A stretch of DNA of 64,000 nucleotides from Gracilariopsis chorda (taxonomy: Eukaryota; Rhodophyta; Florideophyceae; Gracilariales; Gracilariaceae), in contig NBIV01000104.1 of NCBI GenBank assembly GCA_003194525.1, positions 62,001 through 126,000 on the forward strand, given 5' to 3'. Below are positions 1-10,566 of this stretch, piece by piece. Position 1 is the first letter of the stretch. Each line of letters starts with the position of its first letter. The notes beneath the pieces were generated by a model. It was not told the DNA's origin and did no database searches. It was given only the letters and a program-made list of their open reading frames with translations. A program made the position numbers and the translations under genes.

Positions 1-2639
1 TTATGAGCCAACTGCAGGGAATCGTATAATACCACAAGCTTTTCAGCACGTTTCAGGGCTTCAATATCCCCTGACTCCTTAGCTTCAGCCTTGAGCTTCT
101 TTTGCTTCTTCAGGAGAGCTTTGTATTCGTATCGACGGTCACGGAAAGCACGCACGGTATCCACGTAGAATGGATTTTCTCGTTGGCAAATGGTCGCAGT
201 TTTCGGCTCGACCCGGGTGTCTAGCGTCTTCCTGTAGTTTCGTCGACAATACTCTTTTAAGCGGCTTCTGAACAAAACGTTCTTTCGGGCTTCCTCGTCG
301 TTGAAACTGGCCACGGCGGAACTGCCTTTGTTTCTGTACGGCGAAGGGCGATCGCGGTTGAATGGTGGAGACTTGGCTTGTTCTTCGTGTTTGTTTGGAG
401 ACTTACTCTTGGCAGCTTCTTCACTGGCACGGAGCTCAGTTTGTCGTTGTTCATGAGCCGTTCTTCTCTGGATCATTTCCGCTTCTCCACGGGAGGCCGG
501 ATAAAACTCTCCACGCCACGTCCATTCCATGTCGCGTTGGCATTCCGACATTCCATTGAAATCGCATGCTGCGCACTGAGCTGGGGTAACAACGGCATGC
601 GGCTGAAGTCGATTTGTTAGAATGATGTTTGGATACATGGCCGAAACATCTAAATGGTAGATGAGTGGCTTCTCACTTCGTCTAGGTTTCTCACGCAGTG
701 CGTGAAGTTGTCTCACGATCTCATTCCGAACTTCGTCGTAGTTGGTGATGTCATCGATGTTCGTTTTGGATTCAACGGTGATGGCGAACCTAAGGGTCTC
801 GTTCAACGTCTTTTCCAGATCCTCCAGAGCATCAACGTCAACATCAAAACACAGCGGTAAGTCGCTTCGATAAACCCCAGTTCGAAGAGCTTCTACATGA
901 CCGCCGATGTAGGTCTCAGACTCCAGAACATGCCCATCCTCCGTGAGTTTACCTATGGCAGATCCATTGTGCTTGTTCGGAGCCACGATCCTTTTTTCAC
1001 GTGCCTGGCACATAAGCAACATTTCGCACAACGTACCCGAACCCTTACGGAGTACGTCATCAGGACTGAGAGGGATGATATTGCAAAGTGAGAATATAAA
1101 CGGATGTACGTACTTCATGTACAGGTGAAAAGTGCACACCGCGTCTGAAACGGAATACTTTGCCATTTCATCCGGTCTCTCAATAGCGGCTCTGACCATT
1201 TCCTCTGGAGGAATTTCCTCTGGTTCGAACCCCAGGAGTACGCGAGTAACCGCCTTCAAGCCGCGAGATCCCTGCGGAAGGTAGGAGTCGCGATTGACCC
1301 AGTGAAACACATCCATATGAATCGTGGACCTTCCTTCGGTTTGCCTTGTCATTCGAAGATCGGTTTGACACCTCATGGAAATCTCCTTACCCATATCCAT
1401 GCCCAGCATGGACGCCCTGGTCTCAATGAAGGGCCAGTCAAAGTAGTCGCCATTGAAAGTGACAAACACTCTTGGTGCCGCGAGGCGGACTTCGCTGAAG
1501 AAACGTTGCAACACAGCCTTTTCATTTGGCTCGTTATAAACTTCAAAGGATCCGTGGAACTCCGGGTGAGGTCGGTATTCAAAATTATCTATATCTTTGG
1601 AGACTACCTCTCGATTGATGGCCAAAAACCCGTTTCCATCAACCATCCAAGAAATCATCATGACCTGGTCTCCAGCCTCTGCATCTGGAAACTTGAGTGG
1701 TTTCTTGGTACATTCAATGTCGAATGCTAGCACGACGGGGGACGCACGTTCAACGATTTCAGGCAGTCTGGTAAGATGTGCACTGAGAAAGTCATTGGCG
1801 TGACCCTCATTAAGATCGGGGTCGCGCTCTGTGGCGAGAGGATGTTGTTGTTGATCACGAAGCAAGTGCTCTTCATAGTCCTGATGTGACTGATGAGCGT
1901 GGTGTGTATCGCCACCAGGAGTGACCTTGTACCAATAACCAACGTTAATCTTCTTGTCAATGGCCAGTCGATTAACCGGTGCAACATCGTACTCACGCAT
2001 ATCCAGAATGGCATCTAGAGGGTTCGCGGGAACGGCCATGTTATCGTGTTGCAGCTCAAGCATGGGGCCCGATCGTTCGTTGCGTTCCGTGTTTCGTTTG
2101 ATAATCGGTAGCAAAGTCTTGCGCACGGAAAACAAATCGCCCAAAGTTCGAGCTTCAAGTTTGAGAAAGGGGGCGCCTTTGAGATGGGCGAGATGGTTCG
2201 GGGCGGACATGTCGTTGAGATGAACGGTTGAAATATCCGCGACAGTGTCTACAAAACGTTTTCGAAGAGCGATGTCGACTTCGCGAAGGAGGTGTGGATA
2301 GGTGGCGAGATACATGTACGGGCGGGACACAATTGTGGTACGGAAGTCCGATACGGCGGCATCTTCGGATAGGAAGAAAAGGTCGACTGCTTGAACGGGA
2401 CGCCTTGTGAGGGGTTCTTCAATCATGGAGGGGACCATGTTGACGAGCCAGCCGACGCGAGGCTTGGAGCCTGGAGGAAGCTCCTCGAATCCCATGAGTT
2501 TGTCCTCGTTTAGCTGGTCGACGCGGGCCTGCTTCCATGATGGTTGGTGCGAGGGATCTCTAGCAGTGAAGGGCGTTGAGGAGGCGTGCGCAAAGGCGGA
2601 GCGGTAGTTTCGTGTTGCACGGTTGCGGAAGTTGCCCAT
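1..2639 (-). CDS. POLE: DNA polymerase epsilon catalytic subunit, N-terminal part (cut by window start)
   Basis: Catalytic subunit of the leading-strand replicative polymerase, a nuclear B-family polymerase with 3'-5' proofreading exonuclease. About 880 codons are present, read leftward from the ATG at 2639; the family is usually about 2,200 residues, so the rest lies beyond base 1. The open frame has no intron. Early residues read GFEELPPGSKPRVGWLVNM, typical of the family. Exonuclease motif I is LAFDIECT (D307, E309) and motif II is FNGDYFDWPF. Polymerase motif A is HLDVSAMYPNIILTNR (D664). Four cysteines (C689, C692, C700 and C818, in CAACDFN, SEC and ICQREN contexts) match the iron-sulphur cluster site peculiar to Pol epsilon and separate it from Pol delta. 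The last visible residues are YDSLQLAH. The gene is divergent from the GH36 gene. No lesion was seen. Confidence 0.97.
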   Translation of the reverse strand, partial: MGNFRNRATRNYRSAFAHASSTPFTARDPSHQPSWKQARVDQLNEDKLMGFEELPPGSKPRVGWLVNMVPSMIEEPLTRRPVQAVDLFFLSEDAAVSDFRTTIVSRPYMYLATYPHLLREVDIALRKRFVDTVADISTVHLNDMSAPNHLAHLKGAPFLKLEARTLGDLFSVRKTLLPIIKRNTERNERSGPMLELQHDNMAVPANPLDAILDMREYDVAPVNRLAIDKKINVGYWYKVTPGGDTHHAHQSHQDYEEHLLRDQQQHPLATERDPDLNEGHANDFLSAHLTRLPEIVERASPVVLAFDIECTKKPLKFPDAEAGDQVMMISWMVDGNGFLAINREVVSKDIDNFEYRPHPEFHGSFEVYNEPNEKAVLQRFFSEVRLAAPRVFVTFNGDYFDWPFIETRASMLGMDMGKEISMRCQTDLRMTRQTEGRSTIHMDVFHWVNRDSYLPQGSRGLKAVTRVLLGFEPEEIPPEEMVRAAIERPDEMAKYSVSDAVCTFHLYMKYVHPFIFSLCNIIPLSPDDVLRKGSGTLCEMLLMCQAREKRIVAPNKHNGSAIGKLTEDGHVLESETYIGGHVEALRTGVYRSDLPLCFDVDVDALEDLEKTLNETLRFAITVESKTNIDDITNYDEVRNEIVRQLHALREKPRRSEKPLIYHLDVSAMYPNIILTNRLQPHAVVTPAQCAACDFNGMSECQRDMEWTWRGEFYPASRGEAEMIQRRTAHEQRQTELRASEEAAKSKSPNKHEEQAKSPPFNRDRPSPYRNKGSSAVASFNDEEARKNVLFRSRLKEYCRRNYRKTLDTRVEPKTATICQRENPFYVDTVRAFRDRRYEYKALLKKQKKLKAEAKESGDIEALKRAEKLVVLYDSLQLAH

Positions 2640-3461
2640 CGCGGAAGAGATGGGGGGGTTAAGGGGTGAGGGGAGGGGTATGGAGTGGGAAGCACTTGGG
2701 TGTTAGGAGGAGTGGTAGAGTGGCGAAGAGTCGCGTTGGGGGGTGGGGGGGCGGGCAGAATGAGCGGGAGCGTAGGGTTGGGGAGCGGTGCGGCAGCACA
2801 GGCGAGCGGTGCGCCGTTTCGATTTTGGCGCGAGCGGCTGTGCCGTCTCGTTTTGGCGGCGGCACGGGGGGTTTGCATCGAGCACAACAGTTTGGCGCCA
2901 ATTGAACATCCGCCAGGTGTGCGACGTGTGACCGTGTGCAACGTGGCGGGGCGGGCCGTATTGATTGAAGGAGCAGTCACGCTCCTTCGGTCGATGACGT
3001 GTGACGGGAAGCATTTCTCCGCCGTTGTGCTGCGCTCGTGTGCACCAGTGGCGCGTGCAGGAGACTCCCGCGGCACACTGTTGCGATTGGGTGCAGGTGA
3101 ACACGCGCCTTCGCTCGGCATGAAGGGGCGTCGGCCCAGCGCTCCGCCGCCACTGTTGGGCTCTGTTGGCGGCGGCGCCGACGGCAGGGAGCCGCCTCTC
3201 GGCAATCGCAAGTGAATCAAGTTAAACGACGCCAATGCCTTCGGGGCAAGTCCGCCCGTCGCCGACCTCAACACATGTTCCTTCTTCAGCTGCGCATCAC
3301 ACAACGGCTGTAAGCACCTACACACGGATCCCGTTGCCGAAGTTCGCGCATATCTCGACCACGAGATACGCCCTAGATACCCCTCTCCGACACCGCCCAA
3401 CAAGCGATAACCTTCGGTATATACTTTGTCACCCCTTGTACATAGTCTGGTACAGGCGATA

Positions 3462-3481
3462 CCCCCCCCCCCCCCCCCCCC
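3462..3481 (+). repeat. Homopolymer C20 tract
   Basis: Twenty consecutive C residues on the coding strand, about 370 bp before the GH36 start codon. A similar C17 tract lies about 450 bp before the SAPS gene. A simple repeat; a role in promoter structure is only a suggestion. Confidence 0.95.
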
Positions 3482-3679
3482 AGCGCCTCGTTTAACACGC
3501 GGCTAAATTGGAGTACCGAAAAGCACCCTTGCACAGATTGTTTTGCATGCATCATTATGTTCTCGCTGGCATCTTTCATGGGCCAACACGGCGATAGCGA
3601 TATACCGCCGCTCCTACTTCCACTCGCTCCCGCTCCGTTTCCCTGTCTCATCGCACTCTGGAACCGCCTCAGCCGCCTT

Positions 3680-3687
3680 TATAAATA
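3680..3687 (+). promoter_or_regulatory. Possible TATA box of the GH36 gene
   Basis: TATAAATA in otherwise GC-rich DNA, about 165 bp before the ATG at 3850 and followed by a long C/T-rich leader. Position and sequence suit a core promoter; no transcript start is known. Confidence 0.4.
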
Positions 3688-3849
3688 ATATCCCCCTCGT
3701 CCTCCGTTCTTGCGTTCCCCGTCGACGCGCACTTGCCGTTCCCTGTTCCTTGTTTCACTTCTACCTCGTCCCCACCTTCCCCCTCCCCTTTCCATTTACA
3801 ATACACTCCTTTATTCCCGCTTTGTTCGCCTCAGCGCCGCCCAGCTGCC

Positions 3850-6831
3850 ATGAATGCTTCCAAGCAGTTTAAGGAAAGTGTGCACGATCAACCGGGCATT
3901 TATTACGATGGTCAGCTTCGTCTCTTCCGTCTGCGCTGCAAGAACTCTCTGTACGCCTTTCGAGTCGATGACGCCCGAAATCTAGAGCACCTGTACTGGG
4001 GTCCCCCGCTCACGCACGATGACGATATCACCTATCTCATCCGATCCCACGTCCCAGCCCCGTTCGATCCCAAAGGAACAGTCTCCGTCGCAAAGATCAT
4101 GGGTCTTGACGAGCTTGCCGAGATTGAAGACTTCCAAGAACTCTCTGACAAGTGGAAGATCTACACCAGACAGCACGATGAAGACGATCCAGAGGGAGAC
4201 AAACGCAGTCGTCGTCTTGAGAATGCCTCTTGGCGTATTTGGCACCGTGAGCGCAATCGAGGGGGCGATCTCTCCGATCCTCTCTCCGCGGACGCTGTTG
4301 CTGATGCCTTGAAGCTGGAGAAACGCCGTAGAGAGCAGTCTGAATCGCCCGCGTTGGACCAGCCGCGAGAGCCTATGGCCAATGGTGCCGCCCAAGGCCG
4401 CTTCTCTCGACCAGCTCATCAGCCGTCCGCTCCCGGGTTGAAGAGAGGTCCTGGTGTTGTTAGCATGGTCAACGTCGCAGCCCTTGGACGGGAAAGCGAA
4501 TTCCCTTCCCTCACTGCTCCAGCACTGGACACTCCTCATGCGCGTGCCTCGCCGTTACAACCAATGGACAGAAAGGATCGTCTTCCGAGCTCCTCCTCGA
4601 GCCCGAAAATGCTACCGAAAGTGCCAAGCACTATCTACAGTCCTCTCGCAGGCTCATTTGGAGATCTCACCATGCAGGAACAGGCCACCAACTGGAGGGA
4701 ATTGGACCCGGAAGTTCTTGGAAAGAACACCAAATTGCTCGAGTTTTCCGACCAAGGAACTGGTGACTATCGTGACCCTTCTTTCAAGGTCATCTTTTCC
4801 AAGGACGGATCCAGTGTCTGTCCAATTGAATATGTACGACATCGAATCGTTGATGGAAAGGTGATGCCGCGACGTATGCCCGCCTTGTACACTGATAGTT
4901 CTGAGGAAGCTACAACGCTCATTGTGGAGATGGAAGATAGGCTCACTGGATTGCGATTCGCGTTGCACTACACGGTGATGCATGACTACGATATTATTAC
5001 TCGCCGCACGGTTGTCGTAAACAGTGGTAAGGATCCGGTCACACTGAATCACATTTATTCAGGAACGTTCGACTTTGATGCAGAGTCGCAGTTCTACATG
5101 ACTCATCTTGCTGGAGGCTGGGCCAGAGAGCGGGACGTTATTACTCAAAAACTAGAATACGGTACCAATGTGGTCAAGTCGAGTCGTGGTGCGAGTTCTC
5201 ATCAGTTCAACCCCCATATCGTTATTCACCCAGGTGAGGAAGCGACAGAAGACCGCGGTGAATGTTTCGGCTTCACGCTTGTCTACTCTGGCAACTTTGC
5301 CGCCTCCTGCGAAATCACCGAATACGGTCGCCTTCGTGTCAATATGGGTATTAACCCTGAGGGGTTCACATGGTATCTGGACACAAAAAGGGAAACGAAC
5401 ACATTCCGCAGCCCAGAAGTTGTCATGTCTTACAGCAATGCTGGAGTGGGTGGGCTCTCAAGAACTCTACACAGAGTGTTCCGTGAGCGTCTGATCCCGA
5501 GGCAATGGAGGTACAAGATCCCTCCTGTGCTCATCAACACTTGGGAGGCAGCCTACTTTGATGTCAACCATGAAATTGTTGTGTCGATCGCCAGTGCAGC
5601 TGCGAAGGCAGACATTGAGATGCTTGTGCTTGACGATGGATGGTTTGGACAACGAAACGATACACGAAGTGGTCTTGGAGATTGGTATCCTAATTTGGAC
5701 AAGTTTCCGAGGGGGCTCAAAGGTATTGCGCGTGACGTAAACCAAATAGGACTGAAGTTTGGTATCTGGGTTGAACCGGAAATGGTTTCCATGAACAGTG
5801 ATCTGTATCGTGCTCATCCGGAATGGTGCCTCTGCGTCCCCGAAAGAAAGCTCACCACTGGACGAAATCAACTGGTTCTTGATTTCTCTCGAAAGGAGGT
5901 GCAGGACCACATCTACAATGAACTTCACAAAATGCTCAACTCGGCGAATATTGAATATGTCAAATGGGATATGAATCGGCATCTTACTGAGGTCTTCTCC
6001 CAACAATGGGACAGGACACGTCAAGGAGAAATAGCACATCGCTTTATTCTCGGGGTATACGAAGTGTTTAGACGATTGACAGAGGCTTTTCCGCAGGTTC
6101 TATTCGAGAGTTGTTCTGGAGGTGGTGGGAGGTTTGATGCTGGATTTTTGTACTACTCTCCGCAGATATGGACATCAGATAACACTGACGCTTTGTCGCG
6201 TTCTGCAATCCAATACGGAACATCTCTGGCATACCCTTGCAGTGCTATGGGTGCGCATGTATCGACGGTCCCGAACCATCAAACCCATCGATCAACTCCG
6301 ATGAAGACTAGATCTATCGTCGCCATGTCGGGGACGTTTGGGTATGAGTTGGATCCGAGAACTTTGACGTCGGACGAAATCAAGGAGATTAAGGGGTACA
6401 TCGAGCTACAGAAGCGTATTGCACCACTTGTGTACGAGGGTGATATGTACCGGCTGTGGTCACCGTTTAAGTCGAATTCGGCTGCGTGGATGTTTGTTTC
6501 TCGAGACCAGAAACGGGCTGTGGTCATGGGGATAAACATACGTCGGATTGTTGGCCGTCTTTTGCCCCGGCTTAAACTTCGGGGGTTGTGTCCGAATACA
6601 AAATATGAGGTTGAAGAGCTCTGTCCAGGCACCTTGATGAGAAACAACGATACTGGGGCAATCGAACATGTAATAGGTGGAGTGTATCAATATGGAGAAA
6701 AGCTGCATATGACGGGCAAGACACTGCAAAACGCCGGTCTTCCAGTCAAGTTCATTTTCGATGCTGATTCTGTCCTTATTGCGATATCGGCCGTGCCAGG
6801 AGACCAAAGCTCAGCCTCCGTGCTTAACTAG
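3850..6831 (+). CDS. GH36 family alpha-galactosidase with inserted disordered segment and DUF1752-like motif
   Basis: A 993-residue enzyme expected to hydrolyse terminal alpha-1,6-galactosides or similar alpha-galactosides. The ATG at 3850 is chosen because it follows a purine-poor leader and begins the first family-like sequence; an upstream in-frame ATG at 3733 would only add a low-complexity leader. GH36 blocks run in order: LYWGPPL near the N-terminus; LVLDDGWFGQRND; GIWVEPEMVS; KWDMNR with nucleophile D707; ESCSGGGGRFD; WTSDNTDALSR with acid/base D777; MGAHVSTVPNHQT. Family members are usually 700-750 residues. The extra length is a hydrophilic insert at about residues 95-300, within the N-terminal beta-sandwich. 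It contains WKIYTRQ followed by RLENASWRIW (122-131), which resembles the fungal DUF1752 (AreA/Mks1-type) signature. No signal peptide from this start, so probably cytosolic. In red algae such an enzyme could recycle floridoside (inference). Confidence 0.95.
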   Translation: MNASKQFKESVHDQPGIYYDGQLRLFRLRCKNSLYAFRVDDARNLEHLYWGPPLTHDDDITYLIRSHVPAPFDPKGTVSVAKIMGLDELAEIEDFQELSDKWKIYTRQHDEDDPEGDKRSRRLENASWRIWHRERNRGGDLSDPLSADAVADALKLEKRRREQSESPALDQPREPMANGAAQGRFSRPAHQPSAPGLKRGPGVVSMVNVAALGRESEFPSLTAPALDTPHARASPLQPMDRKDRLPSSSSSPKMLPKVPSTIYSPLAGSFGDLTMQEQATNWRELDPEVLGKNTKLLEFSDQGTGDYRDPSFKVIFSKDGSSVCPIEYVRHRIVDGKVMPRRMPALYTDSSEEATTLIVEMEDRLTGLRFALHYTVMHDYDIITRRTVVVNSGKDPVTLNHIYSGTFDFDAESQFYMTHLAGGWARERDVITQKLEYGTNVVKSSRGASSHQFNPHIVIHPGEEATEDRGECFGFTLVYSGNFAASCEITEYGRLRVNMGINPEGFTWYLDTKRETNTFRSPEVVMSYSNAGVGGLSRTLHRVFRERLIPRQWRYKIPPVLINTWEAAYFDVNHEIVVSIASAAAKADIEMLVLDDGWFGQRNDTRSGLGDWYPNLDKFPRGLKGIARDVNQIGLKFGIWVEPEMVSMNSDLYRAHPEWCLCVPERKLTTGRNQLVLDFSRKEVQDHIYNELHKMLNSANIEYVKWDMNRHLTEVFSQQWDRTRQGEIAHRFILGVYEVFRRLTEAFPQVLFESCSGGGGRFDAGFLYYSPQIWTSDNTDALSRSAIQYGTSLAYPCSAMGAHVSTVPNHQTHRSTPMKTRSIVAMSGTFGYELDPRTLTSDEIKEIKGYIELQKRIAPLVYEGDMYRLWSPFKSNSAAWMFVSRDQKRAVVMGINIRRIVGRLLPRLKLRGLCPNTKYEVEELCPGTLMRNNDTGAIEHVIGGVYQYGEKLHMTGKTLQNAGLPVKFIFDADSVLIAISAVPGDQSSASVLN

Positions 6832-7831
6832 GTTGCCGAATGACAGAGGTTACACTCGTGAGATATGAAGGTTTGAGGCAACACTTTGATCAACTCTAGA
6901 ACTGCACATCGATCCCAGCCGAGAGTAATCTTTGATACATACAAGTAGATCGGCAGTGATTGCGGACACGGCAACTCCATTGAGTTCGCAATCCAGCATT
7001 AGCAAGTCATATCTCATTCTAACTTCAGTGTTTCATCAAAGCAAGGCATGTGCACAGCTTGTGGGTACATTTATCGCATGCAAAAAAAAAAAACGGGATA
7101 AACTGACTTGAAGTTGTGTAGCTTGCAACATTGACGCCCAACATTGCAACAATATCTCTTCTCCCCAAGAAAAACGCGAATGTCTCTTGTGACACCAACT
7201 ACTCGATCCTTGCGTGGTCTTCGTGTCCTGTCGGTATCCTCATCCAAGCGGGAAAACGCAAAGTTTGATGTTGAGTAACGAACCTCGCCTCCCTTGCTGC
7301 TGCCTATTCACTGGCTGTACTGTACCTGGGACCGGCAATTCGCTGCTCTTGCAATGCTCACCATAGCTCGTAGCTTGTCCATGTCAGCTATTTTCCTCCT
7401 CCCGCTTCAACCAGTTCTCACCATGTAACCCTAGAGAGCACTCAAACCACGCTACTTTTTTCTGCCCGCCCGATACCACACCCCTTCCCAATCTTCCACC
7501 CTTCTTCTGTACTGGCTGCCTCTCTTCACCGTCCGTTACTCGGGCCTTAGTCCCCTGGACCACGCGCGCAAAAGAGTGACTCCAACGCACAGTTTTTTCT
7601 TCCCTAACTGGGAAAAGAGTTTGCGGTGTATCACATGGTTCTAGAGGGACAATATCAATTTGGACAAAACATACTTCTCGGTTTCCGTAGGTACGTTTGA
7701 TCCGCTGGGTTGTCATCGATTGCCATCAACGGTAGAAACGTGCCTATTGCGCCTTTTGGACAGCCGCGTTAGCGCTTTGGCCACAAGCATTATCAGTTAT
7801 GTAGTGGTTGCTCATACATTCTGAGGCCGGC
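6832..7831. other. Intergenic region between convergent GH36 and RING genes
   Basis: About 1 kb between two 3' ends. It contains an A12 run at about 7082-7093 and short open frames with no recognisable family. I see no gene or repeat here; it should hold both 3' UTRs. Confidence 0.6.
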
Positions 7832-9088
7832 TCAAAACAGCGTGCGTCTATTGGGGGGCAAACCACGATCAGAGCGAAAGCGCTTTTGATAAGAGCCGAG
7901 AGTGGAAGCAGAGGGTTTCACAACGCTGGAAACCCGTCGATATTGCGATGTGCGAAAAAACTGCTGACGCCCAGACAAGGCACGATCAGCCTGCATTCTG
8001 GTGCTAGCGTATTGTGACCAATCACTTCTCCTTCTCAACTTTGTAGGACGACTTTCTTCGGTCGAATCTCTTAATCTGTACTGCGGTTGACCTCTCTTCC
8101 CAATGGGGCCAGCAGCTAGGGATGGATAGGACTTCTGGGGCGCATTACGCGTCGTAGAGAAGGTAGCATACACATCGTTGGTACGCCTTATACCGCCGTT
8201 GCGAGCAATGGCCTCAGCGATTTTACCCTGGTGATCATTTTGGTATCGAGCAATTTCATGAGAATGAGGAATAGTGGCTTTGTCCCTTCCAGAGATAGCC
8301 GCGTTGGTTTCTCCGGCATGATGACGAGCTCTTCCATACAAACTATCCCTGTACTGGACTCCTTGCCCGGAGGGAAGAGCGGGTGGCCTTAATGGTTTCC
8401 GAGGGTCTCTGCTTAATTTCTTGAATTGAGTCTGCTTTGGACGGGTGACAGGACTTGCGTCGCCATAAGGATCCGAGGGCCTTTGAGTCAAACCGTTCGC
8501 CAACATCTTCGGCTCTTGGCTAGCAGCGTCGAGCTGGGAATTTGTCCGAATCTTCGTGAGCTCCCGACGCAGCGACGTATTTGCGCTTCGCAATGCGTCA
8601 ATCTGTTCCATGAACTTGTCCTGCTGCAGACGAAGCTGCTGGTTCAACTCATGAATGTTGGAATTCAAGGATCGAGCCTCCTCTCGAAGAGATTGTACTG
8701 TGGCTTTCAACTCACGATCTCGCTGTTTGAGCGCATCAATCTCCTGACGATGTCTGTGCAAGTTGGCGACGTTGTAAGTCAGTATCTCCTTGTGTGTGTG
8801 TCGAAAGTCGAGAACATCGGCCAGATTGCGCAGCTGCTGAGCAACGTTTGTAAAGACGAACTGCTGTACTCGCGAGTCGTGGTTCGCGGCTTTGTTTTCA
8901 AGGGTGGCGCTGTTGCAGTTTCGTCCACACTGTTCACAACGGCCGACAAGAGCCGGGTTGAGCTTGGAGCAATGCGAATCGCCACAGAAGAAGTGACCAC
9001 ATGAGGTGAGGAGCGCGGAGTCTTCATTGAGTGGTGCTGCACATACACCGCAATGAAACGGCACTGATGACTGCTTGCGGTCGGCCAT
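7832..9088 (-). CDS. RING-finger coiled-coil protein, Zip3/RNF212/HEI10-like
   Basis: A 418-residue protein. The N-terminal RING-type zinc finger uses C13-x2-C16, C30-x-H32-x2-C35, C40 and C51-x2-C54. It is followed directly by about 90 residues of predicted coiled coil (roughly 80-170, rich in RQEIDALKQRDRELKA-like heptads), then a basic Ser/Arg-rich tail ending near SDRGLPPNRRTLF. This order (N-terminal single RING, coiled coil, basic disordered tail) is that of the meiotic crossover E3 ligases Zip3/RNF212/ZHP-3/HEI10, which attach SUMO or ubiquitin at recombination sites. The RING spacing is compatible, but other small RING proteins share the plan, so the functional call is inference. Single exon; the start is the only ATG ahead of the RING. 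Convergent with the GH36 gene. Confidence 0.65.
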   Translation of the reverse strand: MADRKQSSVPFHCGVCAAPLNEDSALLTSCGHFFCGDSHCSKLNPALVGRCEQCGRNCNSATLENKAANHDSRVQQFVFTNVAQQLRNLADVLDFRHTHKEILTYNVANLHRHRQEIDALKQRDRELKATVQSLREEARSLNSNIHELNQQLRLQQDKFMEQIDALRSANTSLRRELTKIRTNSQLDAASQEPKMLANGLTQRPSDPYGDASPVTRPKQTQFKKLSRDPRKPLRPPALPSGQGVQYRDSLYGRARHHAGETNAAISGRDKATIPHSHEIARYQNDHQGKIAEAIARNGGIRRTNDVYATFSTTRNAPQKSYPSLAAGPIGKRGQPQYRLRDSTEESRPTKLRRRSDWSQYASTRMQADRALSGRQQFFRTSQYRRVSSVVKPSASTLGSYQKRFRSDRGLPPNRRTLF

Positions 9089-10538
9089 GACAGCGGTGTG
9101 ATAAAATGGTTCTGGGTGGTGGTCCGTTGGAGAAAATCTGAATGTGGAAGGCGAGCAGCTCCATAATGATACGATGGCGCACGAACCAAAGTGAAACGTA
9201 GCTGCATTCGGCAGAAATCGACAAGTTGGGTTGCAGGACGAAGTCGAAAAACTTGCACGGGTTTTTCGTTTGGTTCGCGAGAATACGGAAGAGATTCACC
9301 ACCAAACGAAAAGACTCACCCGCACGACCAGCACGACACCCTAATACAAGACATGTGAGTCCGATAGCGTTGGCCTAGGATGTACTTGATTGGCAAATGT
9401 GGGGTTGCTACCGAACGAGGTACAAGCGGATCCTCCTTCTCGAGATGTGCGCATCTTTCTTCATCTTCCTAGCGAAGGGAAATGTCGCAGCGACTGGAAC
9501 TCTACCGGAGACCAGCATCTCCTCTTCCGGCGAGCAGAGGCACGCTCGTTAACTCTGTCACACAGAACCTGCGCTTAAGTTTCATCATTGTTTGGCTTTC
9601 AGTGGTTCAAGTTATCACCTCGCGAAGAATTGGCAGAGGCCTTCCTATACCCGCCGCAGACATGGTTTACCATTCGGTACCATTCATAAAGTCCATTGAT
9701 AAGATCACGTCCCTGATAAACCTCTTCCACATGTTTCCTTTGGTTTCTAATTTTTGGTCAACTTCTTCTTTTCTTTCTTTTTTATGGGCACACATTACCT
9801 GATTACGGCATTGTGGTAGAATCTAACTCTACAGGGGAGCTTTTCTTCGTCTAGCATGCTAAACTCTATGTACGTAAAGCTCCTCGGAAAGAAAGATTTT
9901 CTCTGTCCCGTAGTACCAATCTGTATTCATGTCCCCGGAATACAGCCGATGACTGCTGCTTGCTCTCACCTTGCAGCCGCCGTGTTGCGCTCACTAGCTA
10001 CTATCTCGGAACATGGAAAGATCAGCACCAAGCTTCTACGGGAAGACCCGAGACCGGATCCATTTCGTTCTGACGCGCCTCGCCTTTTCCATTCTTTTCT
10101 CTGCTATTCCTTCCCTTTGCACAAGAAGACGTCAGCTAGGGGGCACACCACGACAAAACAGATTCCAATGTGCCTCGTGTTCGTCGTCTAGAAGCACTAA
10201 CGACGTTCTACTCACCCTTTCCTTTTTACTCTTTGCGATTTCGGGTAGCTAAACGGACCTAACACACGTGCTTTTCTTCAATCCTGGCGCAAGTTCCGTA
10301 AAAACCCTGTAAAACCATTCAGATCCTTGTACGGGCGTTAGGTCAACTGTACAATCCCTTCCATCAACAACTCCGATTCTACGTTATTGAATGGAAGCCT
10401 TGGATTCCCATGTTGCTACACATGAAACCTGACTGCAAGAGCAACAGACATCACAATTCCATCGTTCGTTCGCGGTATCTACATCTCCTGGAGCGTGCCG
10501 AGAACGAGTCGTGGGCCTCTTTGAATCGTTTCAAGTGC
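9089..10538. other. Intergenic region, no gene recognised
   Basis: About 1.45 kb upstream of the RING gene, up to the TA target site of the DNA transposon. Only short open frames (up to about 110 codons) without family features were seen. No repeat or RNA gene was recognised. Confidence 0.55.
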
Positions 10539-10540
10539 TA

Positions 10541-10566
10541 CAGGTGAACACTGTGATTAGTGTGGG
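10541..10566 (+). repeat. Left terminal inverted repeat of the DNA transposon
   Basis: Starts CAGGTGAACACTGTGATTAG immediately after TA at 10539-10540. Its reverse complement lies at 56766-56791 with a single difference (G versus T at position 20). Confidence 0.93.

Larger units (their letters stand above)
2640..3849. other. Divergent intergenic region between POLE and the GH36 gene
   Basis: About 1.2 kb separating two start codons on opposite strands. It is GC-rich, strongly strand-asymmetric and pyrimidine-rich ahead of each gene. It includes G-runs around 2650-2750 (C-runs on the POLE strand) and a 20-base C-run before the GH36 gene. Several long open frames occur on both strands here, but they are low-complexity (Arg/Pro/Ser), overlap each other and match no family. 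I treat the stretch as a bidirectional promoter and 5' leader region. Confidence 0.6.

Noticed and set aside
2510..3403. 297-codon minus-strand open frame overlapping the POLE start
   Set aside because: Low-complexity Arg/Pro/Ser sequence in a GC-rich promoter, overlapping POLE coding sequence in another phase, with no family features.
3733..3849. Upstream in-frame ATG for the GH36 gene
   Set aside because: The 39 extra residues are a Pro/Ser/Phe-rich translation of a pyrimidine-rich leader; family-like sequence begins after the ATG at 3850.
7384..7716. 110-codon minus-strand open frame between the GH36 and RING genes
   Set aside because: No recognisable domain, and it lies where both 3' UTRs are expected.
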